Of a stretch of 64,000 bases of DNA, positions 34,359 to 43,582 are shown piece by piece (the first letter of the stretch is position 1; every line of letters begins with the position of its first letter). The position numbers were made by a program, and so were the translations under genes. This DNA comes from UBA11222 sp049323435 (GTDB lineage: Bacteria > Pseudomonadota > Alphaproteobacteria > UBA11222). The notes under the pieces were generated by a model. The model did not search any database. It saw nothing but the letters and a program-made list of their open reading frames with translations, and was not told where the DNA came from. The DNA is taken from positions 59,523 through 123,522 of the forward strand of contig JBMOMX010000022.1 of NCBI GenBank assembly GCA_049323435.1, given 5' to 3'.

Positions 34359-36839
34359 ATGAGCCAGATACCACAGATGCCAGTGACCCGCATGCCGATG
34401 CCGCGCATGCAGGGCATGCGCATGAACCAGCCCCGCACCTTGTTGCCGGACGGGGTCAAACAATATTTGCAGGATAATCTGATCCGCCTGGGGGGCGTTC
34501 TTGTGATGGCGGGGGCGGCCTATCTTGCAGTGGCGCTGATCGGCCATAGCAGCAAAGATCCAAGCTGGAATAATATTGTAGCCGGCCCGGCGCAAAACCC
34601 GGCCGGATTTGCCGGGGCTTATCTTTCAGATTTTCTTTGGCAGAGCCTGGGATTGTTGAGCCTATTGCTGCCCGCCTGCCTGGCGGTCTGGGGGCTGCGG
34701 ATTGCCTGGGAATTGCGGCTGCCTTTGTGGCGCTGGCGTCCGCTTGGCCTTATATGGGGCATTCCCTTTGGCGCGATCGCGCTAAGCCAGCTGCCTGCGC
34801 CCGGCCTCTGGACATTCCGGGTCGGCATGGGGGGGGCGCTGGGTGACGGCCTGTCCAGCCTGTTGCTGGGGCTGATGCAAAAATTGCCTCTGGCGGCCAG
34901 TGGCATGCCGTTTGCGCCAGCACTTCTGGTTGGCGGCATTGCGGCGGTGATTGCGCTGCCGGCCCTGCTTTTTGCGCTGGCCATTACACCTGGCCAGTGG
35001 CGCGGCATGGCTTCGCTTGTTAAAGCGCAGCTGGCCTTTGTGGCGCGTTCGGGAAAGATGCTGACACAGGCTGTGGCGCGTTTTACGCAAAAATCCAGCC
35101 GGTCCAGCCCGCCCGCAAGGCGCGGCTTTGATCTGGACCGCGCCCCGCCGCTGCGCAAGCCCGGCAATAGCGCGCCTATGCGCGACAGTGTTGAACGCGA
35201 AATCGCTGCGGGCGCGCGCGAAAAAAGCGCGCGCGTGGCCAGGGGCGATCAGCCCGCGCAGGGCAAAAGCAAACGCGCCGCTGCGGCTGATCAGTCCGCG
35301 CTTGATCTCGGCCGGGTCGGTGAATATCAGCTGCCGCCCTTGTCCCTGTTGCGCAGCCAGCCCGCAGCCAAGGGCAAAAACGGCAATCTGATTGATCAGA
35401 TGGAAAGCGATGAATCGCTGGAGCAGAACGCCCGCATGCTGGAGACCGTGTTGCAGGATTTCGGCATTCGCGGCGAAATTCTGAATGTCAGGCCGGGGCC
35501 GGTGGTGACGCTGTATGAACTGGAACCCGCACCCGGCATAAAATCGGCACGGGTGATCGGCCTGGCAGATGATATTGCCCGTTCCATGAGCGCAATTTCC
35601 GCGCGTGTCGCGGTGATACCTGGGCGTAACGCCATTGGCATTGAACTGCCAAACTCGCGCCGTGAGATGGTTTATCTGCGCACGCTGCTATCATCCAGCG
35701 CTTATGAGAACACTTCGGCGCGTCTCACTCTGGCGCTCGGCAAGACCATTGGCGGAGAGCCGGTGGTGGCAGATCTGGCCGCCATGCCGCATCTGCTGAT
35801 CGCGGGCACGACCGGGTCCGGCAAATCGGTTGGCATCAACACCATGATCTTGTCGCTTTTATACCGCTTGCCGCCGGATCAGTGTAAATTCATCATGATT
35901 GATCCGAAGATGCTGGAATTATCCGTGTACGACGGAATTCCGCATTTGCTGGCCCCCGTAGTGACGGAACCCGGCAAGGCCGTTGTGGCGCTGAAATGGG
36001 CGGTGCGCGAAATGGAGGATCGCTACCGCAAAATGTCGAAGCTGGGGGTGCGTTCCATCGCTGCCTATAATCAGCGCGTCGCCCAGGCCGAGGCGCAGGG
36101 CGAAGTGCTCAAACGCACGGTGCAGACAGGCTTTGATCCCGGTTCCGGGCAGCCGATCTTTGAAGAACAGGATATGGATCTGAGCGCGCTGCCGTTCATC
36201 GTGGTGATTGTCGATGAAATGGCCGATCTGATGATGGTCGCGGGCAAGGACATTGAAGGCGCCGTGCAGCGCCTGGCGCAAATGGCGCGCGCGGCGGGCA
36301 TTCACCTGATCATGGCGACGCAGCGCCCCAGCGTCGATGTCATTACCGGCACCATCAAGGCCAATTTCCCGACCCGGATCAGCTTTCAGGTCACCTCCAA
36401 AATCGACAGCCGCACCATTCTGGGCGAACAGGGGGCCGAGCAATTGCTGGGACAGGGCGATATGCTCTATATGGCGGGCGGCGGGCGCGTAACGCGCGTG
36501 CACGGCCCCTATGTCAGCGACGAGGAAGTTGAAAAGGCGGTGGCCTTCCTGAAATCGCAGGGCCGCCCCGACTATCTGGACGCGGTCACGCGCGAGGAAG
36601 AGGATGCCGAAATCACCCCTGACATGATGGGTATGGCCGGGGACAGCGAAGGCGCGCTGTATGATCAGGCGGTGGCCATGGTGGCGCGCCAGGGCCGCGC
36701 CTCGACCAGCCTGGTGCAGCGCCATCTGCGCATCGGCTATAACCGGGCCGCGCGCATCATCGAGGAAATGGAAGCCAATGGCGTCATCAGCGCCCCCAAC
36801 CATTCCGGCAAACGCGAAGTTCTGATCGGCGAACGCTGA
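34359..36839 (+). CDS. ftsK: DNA translocase FtsK
   Basis: FtsK anchors at the division septum and pumps DNA toward dif, where it activates Xer recombination. The 826-residue protein has four N-terminal membrane helices (about 35-215) and a shortened basic/Pro linker (about 230-345). The motor domain has Walker A GTTGSGKS near residue 488 and Walker B FIVVIVDEMADLM. A C-terminal winged-helix gamma domain (YDQAVAMVARQGRASTSLVQRHLRIGYNRAARI) reads KOPS. The N-terminus before the first helix is a Met- and Pro-rich stretch of about 25 residues. Confidence 0.97.
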   Translation: MSQIPQMPVTRMPMPRMQGMRMNQPRTLLPDGVKQYLQDNLIRLGGVLVMAGAAYLAVALIGHSSKDPSWNNIVAGPAQNPAGFAGAYLSDFLWQSLGLLSLLLPACLAVWGLRIAWELRLPLWRWRPLGLIWGIPFGAIALSQLPAPGLWTFRVGMGGALGDGLSSLLLGLMQKLPLAASGMPFAPALLVGGIAAVIALPALLFALAITPGQWRGMASLVKAQLAFVARSGKMLTQAVARFTQKSSRSSPPARRGFDLDRAPPLRKPGNSAPMRDSVEREIAAGAREKSARVARGDQPAQGKSKRAAAADQSALDLGRVGEYQLPPLSLLRSQPAAKGKNGNLIDQMESDESLEQNARMLETVLQDFGIRGEILNVRPGPVVTLYELEPAPGIKSARVIGLADDIARSMSAISARVAVIPGRNAIGIELPNSRREMVYLRTLLSSSAYENTSARLTLALGKTIGGEPVVADLAAMPHLLIAGTTGSGKSVGINTMILSLLYRLPPDQCKFIMIDPKMLELSVYDGIPHLLAPVVTEPGKAVVALKWAVREMEDRYRKMSKLGVRSIAAYNQRVAQAEAQGEVLKRTVQTGFDPGSGQPIFEEQDMDLSALPFIVVIVDEMADLMMVAGKDIEGAVQRLAQMARAAGIHLIMATQRPSVDVITGTIKANFPTRISFQVTSKIDSRTILGEQGAEQLLGQGDMLYMAGGGRVTRVHGPYVSDEEVEKAVAFLKSQGRPDYLDAVTREEEDAEITPDMMGMAGDSEGALYDQAVAMVARQGRASTSLVQRHLRIGYNRAARIIEEMEANGVISAPNHSGKREVLIGER

Positions 36840-36848
36840 GGCCGGCGC

Positions 36849-36883
36849 AAAAAAAACGGCCCCTTTTCAGGAGCCGTTTTTTT
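36849..36883. terminator. Bidirectional rho-independent terminator between ftsK and groEL
   Basis: AAAAAAACGGC, a 12-base interior, then GCCGTTTTTTT gives a stem with A and T runs on both sides. It serves both converging genes. Confidence 0.88.
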
Positions 36884-36935
36884 GTGCGCTGACACCGGAC
36901 GGGACACGCCCGGCGTCACTGCCTGATGTGATGGC

Positions 36936-38558
36936 TTAATGGTGATGGCCGGCGTGCGGATCCGCCTTAGCGTCCGGCGCGGGGCAATCGGCAATCATGA
37001 CTTCGGTGGTGACCAGCAGACCCGCAACGGAAGCGGCATCCTGTAAGGCGGTGCGTACGACCTTGGTCGGGTCCACGATACCGGCAGCGACCATATCGAC
37101 ATATTTTTCTGTCAGCACGTCAAAGCCGATATTGAAGTTTTTCTCGTCCATCAGACGGCCCGCCACAACCGAGCCTTCGACGCCGGCATTCTCAGAAATC
37201 TGCCGCAGCGGCGCCTGAATGGCGCGCCGCACGATCTGAATACCAATGGTCTGATCGCTATTGTCGCCTTCAAGCTTCAACAGTACCTTGGACGCATGCA
37301 TCAGCGCGGTGCCGCCACCGGGCAGAATGCCTTCCTCGACGGCCGCACGGGTGGCATGCAGCGCATCATCGACGCGATCCTTGCGTTCTTTCACTTCCAC
37401 TTCGGTCATGCCGCCGACGCGGATCACGGCAACGCCGCCCGCCAGTTTGGCCAGACGTTCCTGAAGTTTTTCCTTGTCATAATCCGACGTGGTTTCTTCG
37501 ATTTGCGCGCGGATCTGGTTGCAGCGGCCCAAAATGTCGGCCTTCTTGCCGGCGCCATCGACGATGGTGGTTTCTTCTTTGGTAATATCCACCCGCTTGG
37601 CGCGGCCCAGCATCTGAAGCGTCACATTTTCAAGCTTGATGCCCAGATCTTCCGAGATCACGGTGCCGCCGGTAAGAATGGCGATATCTTCCAGCATGGC
37701 TTTTCTGCGATCACCAAAGCCCGGCGCCTTGACTGCGGCGATTTTCAGGCCGCCGCGCAGCTTGTTGACCACGAGCGTCGCCAGCGCTTCGCCTTCGACA
37801 TCTTCGGCAATGATCAGCAGCGGCTTGCCGGATTTCACCACGGCTTCCAGCAGCGGAATCATCGCCTGCAAATTGGCAAGCTTGGCTTCGTGCAGCAGGA
37901 TCAGCGGGTCGTCGAGCTGCACCGTCATCTTGTCTGCATTGGTGATGAAATAAGGCGACAGATATCCGCGATCAAACAGCATGCCTTCGACGACATCCAG
38001 TTCGGTTTCGGTGCCTTTGGCTTCTTCAACAGTGATGACGCCTTCCTTGCCGACCTTGGACATGGCTTCGGCGATCATTTTGCCAATCGAGGCTTCGCCA
38101 TTCGCCGAAATGGTGCCGACCTGGGCAATTTCAGCGGAAGTTTTAATGGTCTTGGATTCGGCCAGCAGTTTTTTGACGACCTTATCGACGGCCAGATCAA
38201 TGCCGCGTTTCAGATCCATCGGGTTCATGCCGGCGGCAACAGCCTTGACGCCTTCGCGTACAATGGCCTGCGCCAGAACGGTGGCGGTGGTTGTGCCGTC
38301 ACCAGCTTCGTCATTGGTGCGCGAAGCCACTTCACGGACCATCTGCGCGCCCATATTCTCGAACTTGTCCTCAAGATCGATTTCCTTGGCGACCGTCACG
38401 CCGTCCTTGGTGATGCGCGGTGCGCCGAAGCTTTTGTCCAGCACCACATTGCGGCCCTTGGGGCCCAGGGTGACCTTCACCGCATCGGCCAGAATATCAA
38501 CGCCAGCCAGCATCCTGTCGCGCGCGTCGGTGGAAAATCTTACATCTTTGGCAGCCAT
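36936..38558 (-). CDS. groL: 60 kDa chaperonin GroEL
   Basis: The 540-residue protein matches GroEL along its length: AAKDVRFSTDARDRMLAGVDILADAVKVTLGPKGRNV at the start, DGTTTATVLAQAIV with the ATPase Asp near residue 87, and GGVAVIRVGG. The C-terminus differs from the common GGM-repeat tail: it ends PDAKADPHAGHHH, a short His-rich end. It follows groES by 59 bases in the groESL operon under a CIRCE element. Confidence 0.97.
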   Translation of the reverse strand: MAAKDVRFSTDARDRMLAGVDILADAVKVTLGPKGRNVVLDKSFGAPRITKDGVTVAKEIDLEDKFENMGAQMVREVASRTNDEAGDGTTTATVLAQAIVREGVKAVAAGMNPMDLKRGIDLAVDKVVKKLLAESKTIKTSAEIAQVGTISANGEASIGKMIAEAMSKVGKEGVITVEEAKGTETELDVVEGMLFDRGYLSPYFITNADKMTVQLDDPLILLHEAKLANLQAMIPLLEAVVKSGKPLLIIAEDVEGEALATLVVNKLRGGLKIAAVKAPGFGDRRKAMLEDIAILTGGTVISEDLGIKLENVTLQMLGRAKRVDITKEETTIVDGAGKKADILGRCNQIRAQIEETTSDYDKEKLQERLAKLAGGVAVIRVGGMTEVEVKERKDRVDDALHATRAAVEEGILPGGGTALMHASKVLLKLEGDNSDQTIGIQIVRRAIQAPLRQISENAGVEGSVVAGRLMDEKNFNIGFDVLTEKYVDMVAAGIVDPTKVVRTALQDAASVAGLLVTTEVMIADCPAPDAKADPHAGHHH

Positions 38559-38617
38559 AATCTTTGACCTCGTTTTCTTGTAATTTGCGGGAATTCGCGG
38601 GGATTAGAAGGGGGTAA

Positions 38618-38905
38618 TCAGTCGACCACGCCCAGAATGTCGCTTTCCTTGAGGATGACCAGTTCCTCGCCCTTGATCTTTACTTCCGTTCCGGAATATT
38701 TCCCAAACAGGACACGGTCGCCTTTTTTGACGCTTACCGGAATGATTTCGCCTTTTTCGGTGCGTGCCCCGGCGCCTACGGCGATCACTTCGCCTTCCTG
38801 CGGCTTTTCCTTGGCGGTGTCAGGGATAATCAATCCACCGGCGGTCTTTTCTTCCGCTTCGATGCGGCGCGCCAGCACCCGATCATGCAATGGCCGAAAT
38901 GTCAT
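38618..38905 (-). CDS. groS: 10 kDa co-chaperonin GroES
   Basis: The 95-residue protein matches GroES: FRPLHDRVLARRIEAEEKTAGGLIIPDTAKEKPQEG with the mobile loop at about 16-32, then KKGDRVLFGKYSGTEVKIKGEE. Length is typical. GAGGGAG upstream serves as ribosome binding site. The CIRCE operator lies in the 5' untranslated region. Confidence 0.98.
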   Translation of the reverse strand: MTFRPLHDRVLARRIEAEEKTAGGLIIPDTAKEKPQEGEVIAVGAGARTEKGEIIPVSVKKGDRVLFGKYSGTEVKIKGEELVILKESDILGVVD

Positions 38906-38981
38906 GCAGCAACTCCCTCAAGCATATGGCGCCATGCAGCATGTGCGCCATTTCAGTTGTATAAAGATAAAGTGGACAGAA

Positions 38982-39008
38982 TTAGCACTCAGCGATCGTG
39001 AGTGCTAA
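38982..39008 (-). promoter_or_regulatory. CIRCE operator of groESL
   Basis: TTAGCACTC-N9-GAGTGCTAA is a perfect match to the CIRCE consensus bound by the heat-shock repressor HrcA. It lies directly after the predicted transcription start, where HrcA binding would block initiation. Confidence 0.97.
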
Positions 39009-39018
39009 TTCCGCTGTT

Positions 39019-39047
39019 GATGTAGGTCATTGCACACGGCACTTCAA
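39019..39047 (-). promoter_or_regulatory. Promoter of groESL
   Basis: On the minus strand TTGAAG (39042-39047) and TACATC (39019-39024) are 17 bases apart, with a start expected near 39012. CTTGAAG also resembles the -35 of sigma32 promoters, but the downstream CCCCAT block is not present. The position next to CIRCE supports it. Confidence 0.6.
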
Positions 39048-39073
39048 GGAAAAAAGTGCGCCCTTAGTCTATT

Positions 39074-39139
39074 GGGGACGGTATGTATTTAATATTTCAG
39101 GGCCCGTACAAGCCGGGGGGTTAAACATATACCATCCCC
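39074..39139. other. Imperfect long inverted repeat downstream of ftsY
   Basis: GGGGACGGTATGT (39074-39086) and ACATATACCATCCCC (39125-39139) are complementary apart from one mismatch and a two-base insertion. They flank a 38-base interior. The element lies between the ftsY stop and the groESL promoter and may be the ftsY transcript end; no T-run is present. Confidence 0.4.
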
Positions 39140-39197
39140 GGTCAGGCCCGGCCTTTCCCGGCATAACCCTGTTAGTATGTTGAAATATATTAATAAT

Positions 39198-40247
39198 TTA
39201 CGGATCCGGCAGGCCGGTCAGCGCGCGGGCGAACTGGTCTGCATCGAAGGGGCGCAAATCTTCCATGCCCTCGCCAACACCGACCGCATGCACCGGCAGG
39301 CCGAATTTGCGCACCAGCGCCACCAGAATACCGCCGCGCGCCGTGCCGTCCAGCTTGGTCATAATCAGGCCGGTCACCTTTGCCACCTCACGAAAACTTT
39401 CAAGCTGCGAAAGCGCGTTCTGGCCGGTAGTCGCGTCCAGCACCAGGACCACGGCATGCGGGGCGGTTTCGTCCTGTTTGGCGAGCACCCGGTTGATTTT
39501 GCGCAATTCATCCATCAGACCGGTTTTGTTCTGCAACCGGCCCGCAGTGTCTATTAACAGCACATCGGCCCCGGCCGCGCGCGCCTGGGCCAGGGCTTCA
39601 TATACCAGCCCGGACGCATCGGCCCCCTGGGCGCCTGCAATTACCGGCGCACCGGCGCGTTCACCCCATATCTGCAACTGTTCGATGGCTGCGGCGCGGA
39701 ACGTGTCGCCTGCGGCCAGCATGACCTTATGGCCTTCCCCGCGCAGCAGATGCGCCAATTTGCCGATGGTGGTGGTCTTTCCGGTTCCGTTCACGCCGGT
39801 GACCAGAATGACATAGGGCTTTCGGGCCGGATCAATCGCCAGCGCCTTCGCGGCGGGGCGTAAAATCGCTGCAATATGGCCTGCCAGAAAGGCGCGCACT
39901 TCGGAGGGGGAAATATCCTTGTTCAGGCGTTCCCGGCCCAGTGCGCCGGTTATTTCGGCTGCAACATCGACACCCAGATCCGATTGAATGAGCAAATCCT
40001 CCAATTCGCCAAGTGTCGCTGTATCGAGGCGGGCCTTGGTAAAGATGCCCGTGACACCCTCCGACAGCGCACCGGCCGAGCGGCTCAAACCCTGCCGCAA
40101 ACGCGCAAACCAGCCTTTACCGGCGCCGGCTTCAGGGGCGGCAGTTTCAGGGGCGGCAGTTTCCGGAACAGCCTCTGGCCCGGTCTGCGCTATAGCACCC
40201 GTCTCTGGGCCCTGCCCGGCCGGCTTTTTCCCCCAGGGCAGCCGCAT
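39198..40247 (-). CDS. ftsY: Signal recognition particle receptor FtsY
   Basis: FtsY is the membrane-associated SRP GTPase that targets ribosomes to the Sec translocon. The 349-residue protein has a low-complexity Ala/Pro/Glu N-terminus (about 10-44) shorter than in E. coli. An N domain follows, then the G domain with GVNGTGKTT at 151-159, DTFRAAAIEQL, DTAGRLQNKTGLMDEL and TKLDGTARGG. The start overlaps the mtaB stop (TGATG), so dapF-mtaB-ftsY form one operon. Confidence 0.97.
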   Translation of the reverse strand: MRLPWGKKPAGQGPETGAIAQTGPEAVPETAAPETAAPEAGAGKGWFARLRQGLSRSAGALSEGVTGIFTKARLDTATLGELEDLLIQSDLGVDVAAEITGALGRERLNKDISPSEVRAFLAGHIAAILRPAAKALAIDPARKPYVILVTGVNGTGKTTTIGKLAHLLRGEGHKVMLAAGDTFRAAAIEQLQIWGERAGAPVIAGAQGADASGLVYEALAQARAAGADVLLIDTAGRLQNKTGLMDELRKINRVLAKQDETAPHAVVLVLDATTGQNALSQLESFREVAKVTGLIMTKLDGTARGGILVALVRKFGLPVHAVGVGEGMEDLRPFDADQFARALTGLPDP

Positions 40248-41548
40248 CAGTGTGCAACCTGCATATCAAACTTCACATCAATCTTTACGCCGGCCATATG
40301 ATCGCCTTGCATGTCTGTCAGTTCAGCCATCTGCAAACTGCCCGGGTCAGCGGGACTATCCAGCACCACCTCAATATAGCTTTCCGTGCGTCCGCGCAGT
40401 TCTGTTTCCATCAGCAGCAGCGCGCGGGTTCCGCACAGGCGCTGCAAATAGCTCTGCAGGGCGCGTGCACCCGCTGCGCGCAACTGGCCCGCGCGCCGCT
40501 TGCGGATCGCGCCGGGCACCTGGGGCATTTGCGCTGCGGGCGTTCCCAAGCGCTGCGAATAGGGAAACACGTGCAGCAAGGTCAATCCGCAATCTTCAAT
40601 CAGGCGCAGGCTGTTCTCGAACATCTTATCTGTTTCGGTGGGAAATCCCGCGATCAGGTCCGCGCCCAGCACAAGGCCGGGCCGCACTTCGCGCAATTGC
40701 GCGCACAGCGCAACCGCATCATGACGCAGATGACGCCGCTTCATGCGTTTTAAAATCATATCATCGCCAGCCTGCAAGGACAGATGCAGATGCGGCATCA
40801 GGCGCGGCTCTGTGGCGATTGCATCGAGAAGATGCGCGTCCAGCTCGATCACATCCAGCGAGGAAAGCCGCAGCCGCGCCAGTTCCGGCACATGTTTCAG
40901 AATCTGCATCACCAGACGGCCCAGCGTAACCCGCCCCGGCAGATCGCCGCCATAGGATGTAATGTCCACACCGGTCAGCACCACTTCGCGATAGCCATTG
41001 GCGGCAAGACGGCGCACCTGATCAACCACTTCGCCCGCCGGCACGGAACGTGAATTTCCCCGCCCGAAGGGAATGATGCAGAAAGTGCAGCGGTGATCAC
41101 AGCCATTTTGAATTTGCACAAAGGCGCGCGCGCGGCCTTCCAATCCTTCAATCAGATGGGGGGCGGTTTCACGAACGGACATAATGTCATTGACGCGCAC
41201 CTTTTCGCTGTCGTCCGCCCCAAAATCATTGCGCCTGCCCTGCGCGGCGTAACTCGCGGCGTCCAGCTTTTCCATATTGCCCAGCACCAGATCAACCTCT
41301 GGCATATCGGCAAAGCGTTGCGGTTCAATTTGCGCAGCGCAGCCGGTAACAATGATACGCGCCTGCGGCTGCTCACGGCGCGCCTTGCGCACGGCCTGCC
41401 GGGCCTGTCTTGTGGCCTCTGCGGTCACGGCGCAGCTATTGATGATGATGGCGTTCTCAAGCCCCGCGTCACGCGCGCGATTGCGCATCACTTCGGCTTC
41501 ATACTGATTGAGGCGGCAGCCGAAATTTATGACCTGCGCTTCACTCAT
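40247..41548 (-). CDS. mtaB: tRNA t6A37 methylthiotransferase, MtaB family
   Basis: MtaB adds a methylthio group to t6A at position 37 of tRNAs. The 433-residue protein has the N-terminal MTTase domain with three cysteines (C11 in FGCRLNQ, INSCAVT near 39, VTGCAAQ near 69). It also has the radical-SAM motif CDHRCTFC near 149-156 and a C-terminal TRAM-like region. FGCRLN and SCAVTAEATRQARQ are MtaB-type rather than MiaB-type. Both ends overlap their neighbours (ATGA with dapF, TGATG with ftsY). Confidence 0.92.
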   Translation of the reverse strand: MSEAQVINFGCRLNQYEAEVMRNRARDAGLENAIIINSCAVTAEATRQARQAVRKARREQPQARIIVTGCAAQIEPQRFADMPEVDLVLGNMEKLDAASYAAQGRRNDFGADDSEKVRVNDIMSVRETAPHLIEGLEGRARAFVQIQNGCDHRCTFCIIPFGRGNSRSVPAGEVVDQVRRLAANGYREVVLTGVDITSYGGDLPGRVTLGRLVMQILKHVPELARLRLSSLDVIELDAHLLDAIATEPRLMPHLHLSLQAGDDMILKRMKRRHLRHDAVALCAQLREVRPGLVLGADLIAGFPTETDKMFENSLRLIEDCGLTLLHVFPYSQRLGTPAAQMPQVPGAIRKRRAGQLRAAGARALQSYLQRLCGTRALLLMETELRGRTESYIEVVLDSPADPGSLQMAELTDMQGDHMAGVKIDVKFDMQVAH

Positions 41549-42408
41549 GGCGCAGCCAGCAATTCAGGCGCCAGCGTACCGCGATAGCTAAGTGCGGCGG
41601 GCCCGGTCATGGTGATGTGATCATCGGCTTCGCGCCAGTCTATATCGAGAAAGCCGCCATCCAGTTCCACACGCGCTTTGCGGTCCGCCAGATTTTTGCC
41701 CTTGCGCGCCGCAGCCGCCACCACGGCACAGGCCGCCGTGCCACAGGCCTGGGTCACGCCGACGCCGCGTTCCCACACCCGCAGGCGAATATCACTGCGG
41801 CTGCGAATTTGCGCAAAGCCCACATTGGTGCGTTCGGGAAACAGCAGATGGTTTTCCACCAAAGGCCCGATACGTGCGGGATCATGGGCACTGATATCCG
41901 GCACGAAGAAAATACAATGCGGATTGCCCATATTCACCGCACTGGGAAAGGCCAGCACCGGACTGTCGATCGGCCCGATCTTGAGGTCGATGCCGCGCGT
42001 GTCCATACGTTCTTCCAGCGGAATATCCTGCCATTCGAACTTCGGCGCGCCCATATCCACCGCGATCAGGCCGCCCGCCGCCGCCCGGCACTGCAACAGC
42101 CCGGCATTGGTCTGGATCAGGCATTGCGGCTTGCCGCTTTCTTCCATCATCAGCCGCGCGACACAGCGATTGGCGTTGCCACAGGCGTCCACCTCACTGC
42201 CATCGGCATTATAGATGCCCATGAATATGTCCGCGCGCGGATCGCCAGGCGCCGCCATCGTGATCAGCATGTCGCCGCCCACGCCGCGATGCCGGTCCGC
42301 GATGCGCCGCACCAGCGCCGGGTCCAGCGCAAATTGCTGCCGCCGCAGGTCAATGATGACAAAATCATTGCCCAGCCCATGCATCTTGATGAAGGAAATG
42401 TCGCTCAT
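41545..42408 (-). CDS. dapF: Diaminopimelate epimerase
   Basis: DapF converts LL- to meso-diaminopimelate for lysine and peptidoglycan. The 287-residue protein has both active-site cysteines: C76 in DACGNANRC and C222 in QACGTAACA, plus KMHGLGNDFVIID at the start and NMGNPHC near 160. I start at MSDISFIKMHG; 19 upstream codons are open but not conserved. It leads the dapF-mtaB-ftsY operon. Confidence 0.96.
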   Translation of the reverse strand: MSDISFIKMHGLGNDFVIIDLRRQQFALDPALVRRIADRHRGVGGDMLITMAAPGDPRADIFMGIYNADGSEVDACGNANRCVARLMMEESGKPQCLIQTNAGLLQCRAAAGGLIAVDMGAPKFEWQDIPLEERMDTRGIDLKIGPIDSPVLAFPSAVNMGNPHCIFFVPDISAHDPARIGPLVENHLLFPERTNVGFAQIRSRSDIRLRVWERGVGVTQACGTAACAVVAAAARKGKNLADRKARVELDGGFLDIDWREADDHITMTGPAALSYRGTLAPELLAAP

Positions 42409-42547
42409 GGCCGCTATATAGGGCTTATGACCGCGGTAAATCCAGCCAGATCGAACTAAACACACTTAGGACTGGACCCTTTTTGAGGATTCAGTAATAT
42501 GTGCGTATTAATGTGGTGGACAGAGATCAAGACCGCCAGTCCCCGTC

Positions 42548-42577
42548 CACGTGGGTACCCCTCACGTGGATACCCAT
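42548..42577. repeat. Two 15-bp tandem repeats upstream of the diiron cluster
   Basis: CACGTGGGTACCCCT is followed directly by CACGTGGATACCCAT. Each unit begins with the palindrome CACGTG. They lie 28 bases before the start of the diiron gene at 42606 and could be an operator. Two units only, so chance is not excluded. Confidence 0.6.
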
Positions 42578-42605
42578 CGTGAATGCCTGTCAAAGAGGAC
42601 ACACC

Positions 42606-43571
42606 ATGAAACGCTTCATACATTTTGACGAGCTGGCCCGTGACAGCCGTTTTATCCGGCAGAACAGCGCCGCCAACAATCTGATGGCGATGTTGCCCGA
42701 CGATGTTAACACTGTCGTTGACGTGTTCGAGAAATTTGATCCGCTGATTGAAGCCGCGACCCGGGGCACGGCGGCGGAACCCCTGTATGATGAATATGGC
42801 CCGGCCTATCAGCTTGTGGTTCTGAACGAGCCGATCCGCGCCGATGACCCGAAATTGATGGAACGGCTGCGCCTTCGTCTGCATGGTATTCTGGTCGGTG
42901 AATTGCAGGCGCTGGAAGGGGCCGCGCGTTCACTATGGGATTTTCCCGAAGCGCCCTGGGAATTTAAGATGAATATGGCCCGCCAGGCCTGGGACGAAGC
43001 CCGCCATGTGCAGATTCAGGAAAAACTGCTGAGCCATGTCGGCGGCGAAATCGGCCAATATCCCGAAAGCACCTTCCTGTTCGAAGCGGCCTGTTCGGAA
43101 GACCCGGCAATGCGGGTGGCTGGCGTCAATCGCGGCCTGGAAGGGCTGGCCTGTGACGTGTTCCGCGACATGATCCGCTATGGCGAGGCGGCGGGCGATG
43201 ACATCATGAAACAGGCGATGGATTTCGTGCTGGCTGATGAAATCACCCATGTGCGCTTCGGCAGCGAATGGGTGAAGGAATTCACCAAAAACGATCCCGA
43301 ATATCTGAAACGCACCCAGGATTTCCGCCGTGAGGTGGACAGGCGTTTCAGCTTTGGCGGCGCACGCAGTTCACGTTCGGATGCGGCCATCCGCATCGCT
43401 GAACAGGATCGCCTCGATGCCGGCTTCACCCAGGCCGAAATCGACGAGATCGCAACGCTCAGCGCGGGCGGCCCCAGCAAGGACACGCTGAACAAGGCGG
43501 TGGCCATTCTGAGAGAGCGCCATGCCGCCCGCAAGGCGCAGGCCGCATCCAGCCAGAACGCAGCGGAATAG
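42606..43571 (+). CDS. Ferritin-like diiron protein (catalytic-type subunit)
   Basis: The 321-residue helical protein carries a complete diiron ligand set by motif: E99 (VGELQALEG), E131 and H134 (WDEARHVQ), E179 (RGLEGLA), and E212 and H215 (ADEITHVRFG). I do not know a substrate. The fold and spacing resemble the protein at 7516-8628. Residues 250-321 form a charged, probably flexible tail. The ATG at 42606 has AGAGGA upstream. The next gene, 11 bases later, encodes a helical protein lacking most ligands, an arrangement like catalytic and structural subunits of multi-component diiron oxygenases. Confidence 0.75.
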   Translation: MKRFIHFDELARDSRFIRQNSAANNLMAMLPDDVNTVVDVFEKFDPLIEAATRGTAAEPLYDEYGPAYQLVVLNEPIRADDPKLMERLRLRLHGILVGELQALEGAARSLWDFPEAPWEFKMNMARQAWDEARHVQIQEKLLSHVGGEIGQYPESTFLFEAACSEDPAMRVAGVNRGLEGLACDVFRDMIRYGEAAGDDIMKQAMDFVLADEITHVRFGSEWVKEFTKNDPEYLKRTQDFRREVDRRFSFGGARSSRSDAAIRIAEQDRLDAGFTQAEIDEIATLSAGGPSKDTLNKAVAILRERHAARKAQAASSQNAAE

Positions 43572-43582
43572 GGGGCATCAAA

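Noticed and set aside
37296..38567. A 423-codon plus-strand frame opposite groEL
   Set aside because: GroEL is conserved along its full length on the minus strand. The antisense translation is repetitive in His, Phe and Gln and lacks any domain.
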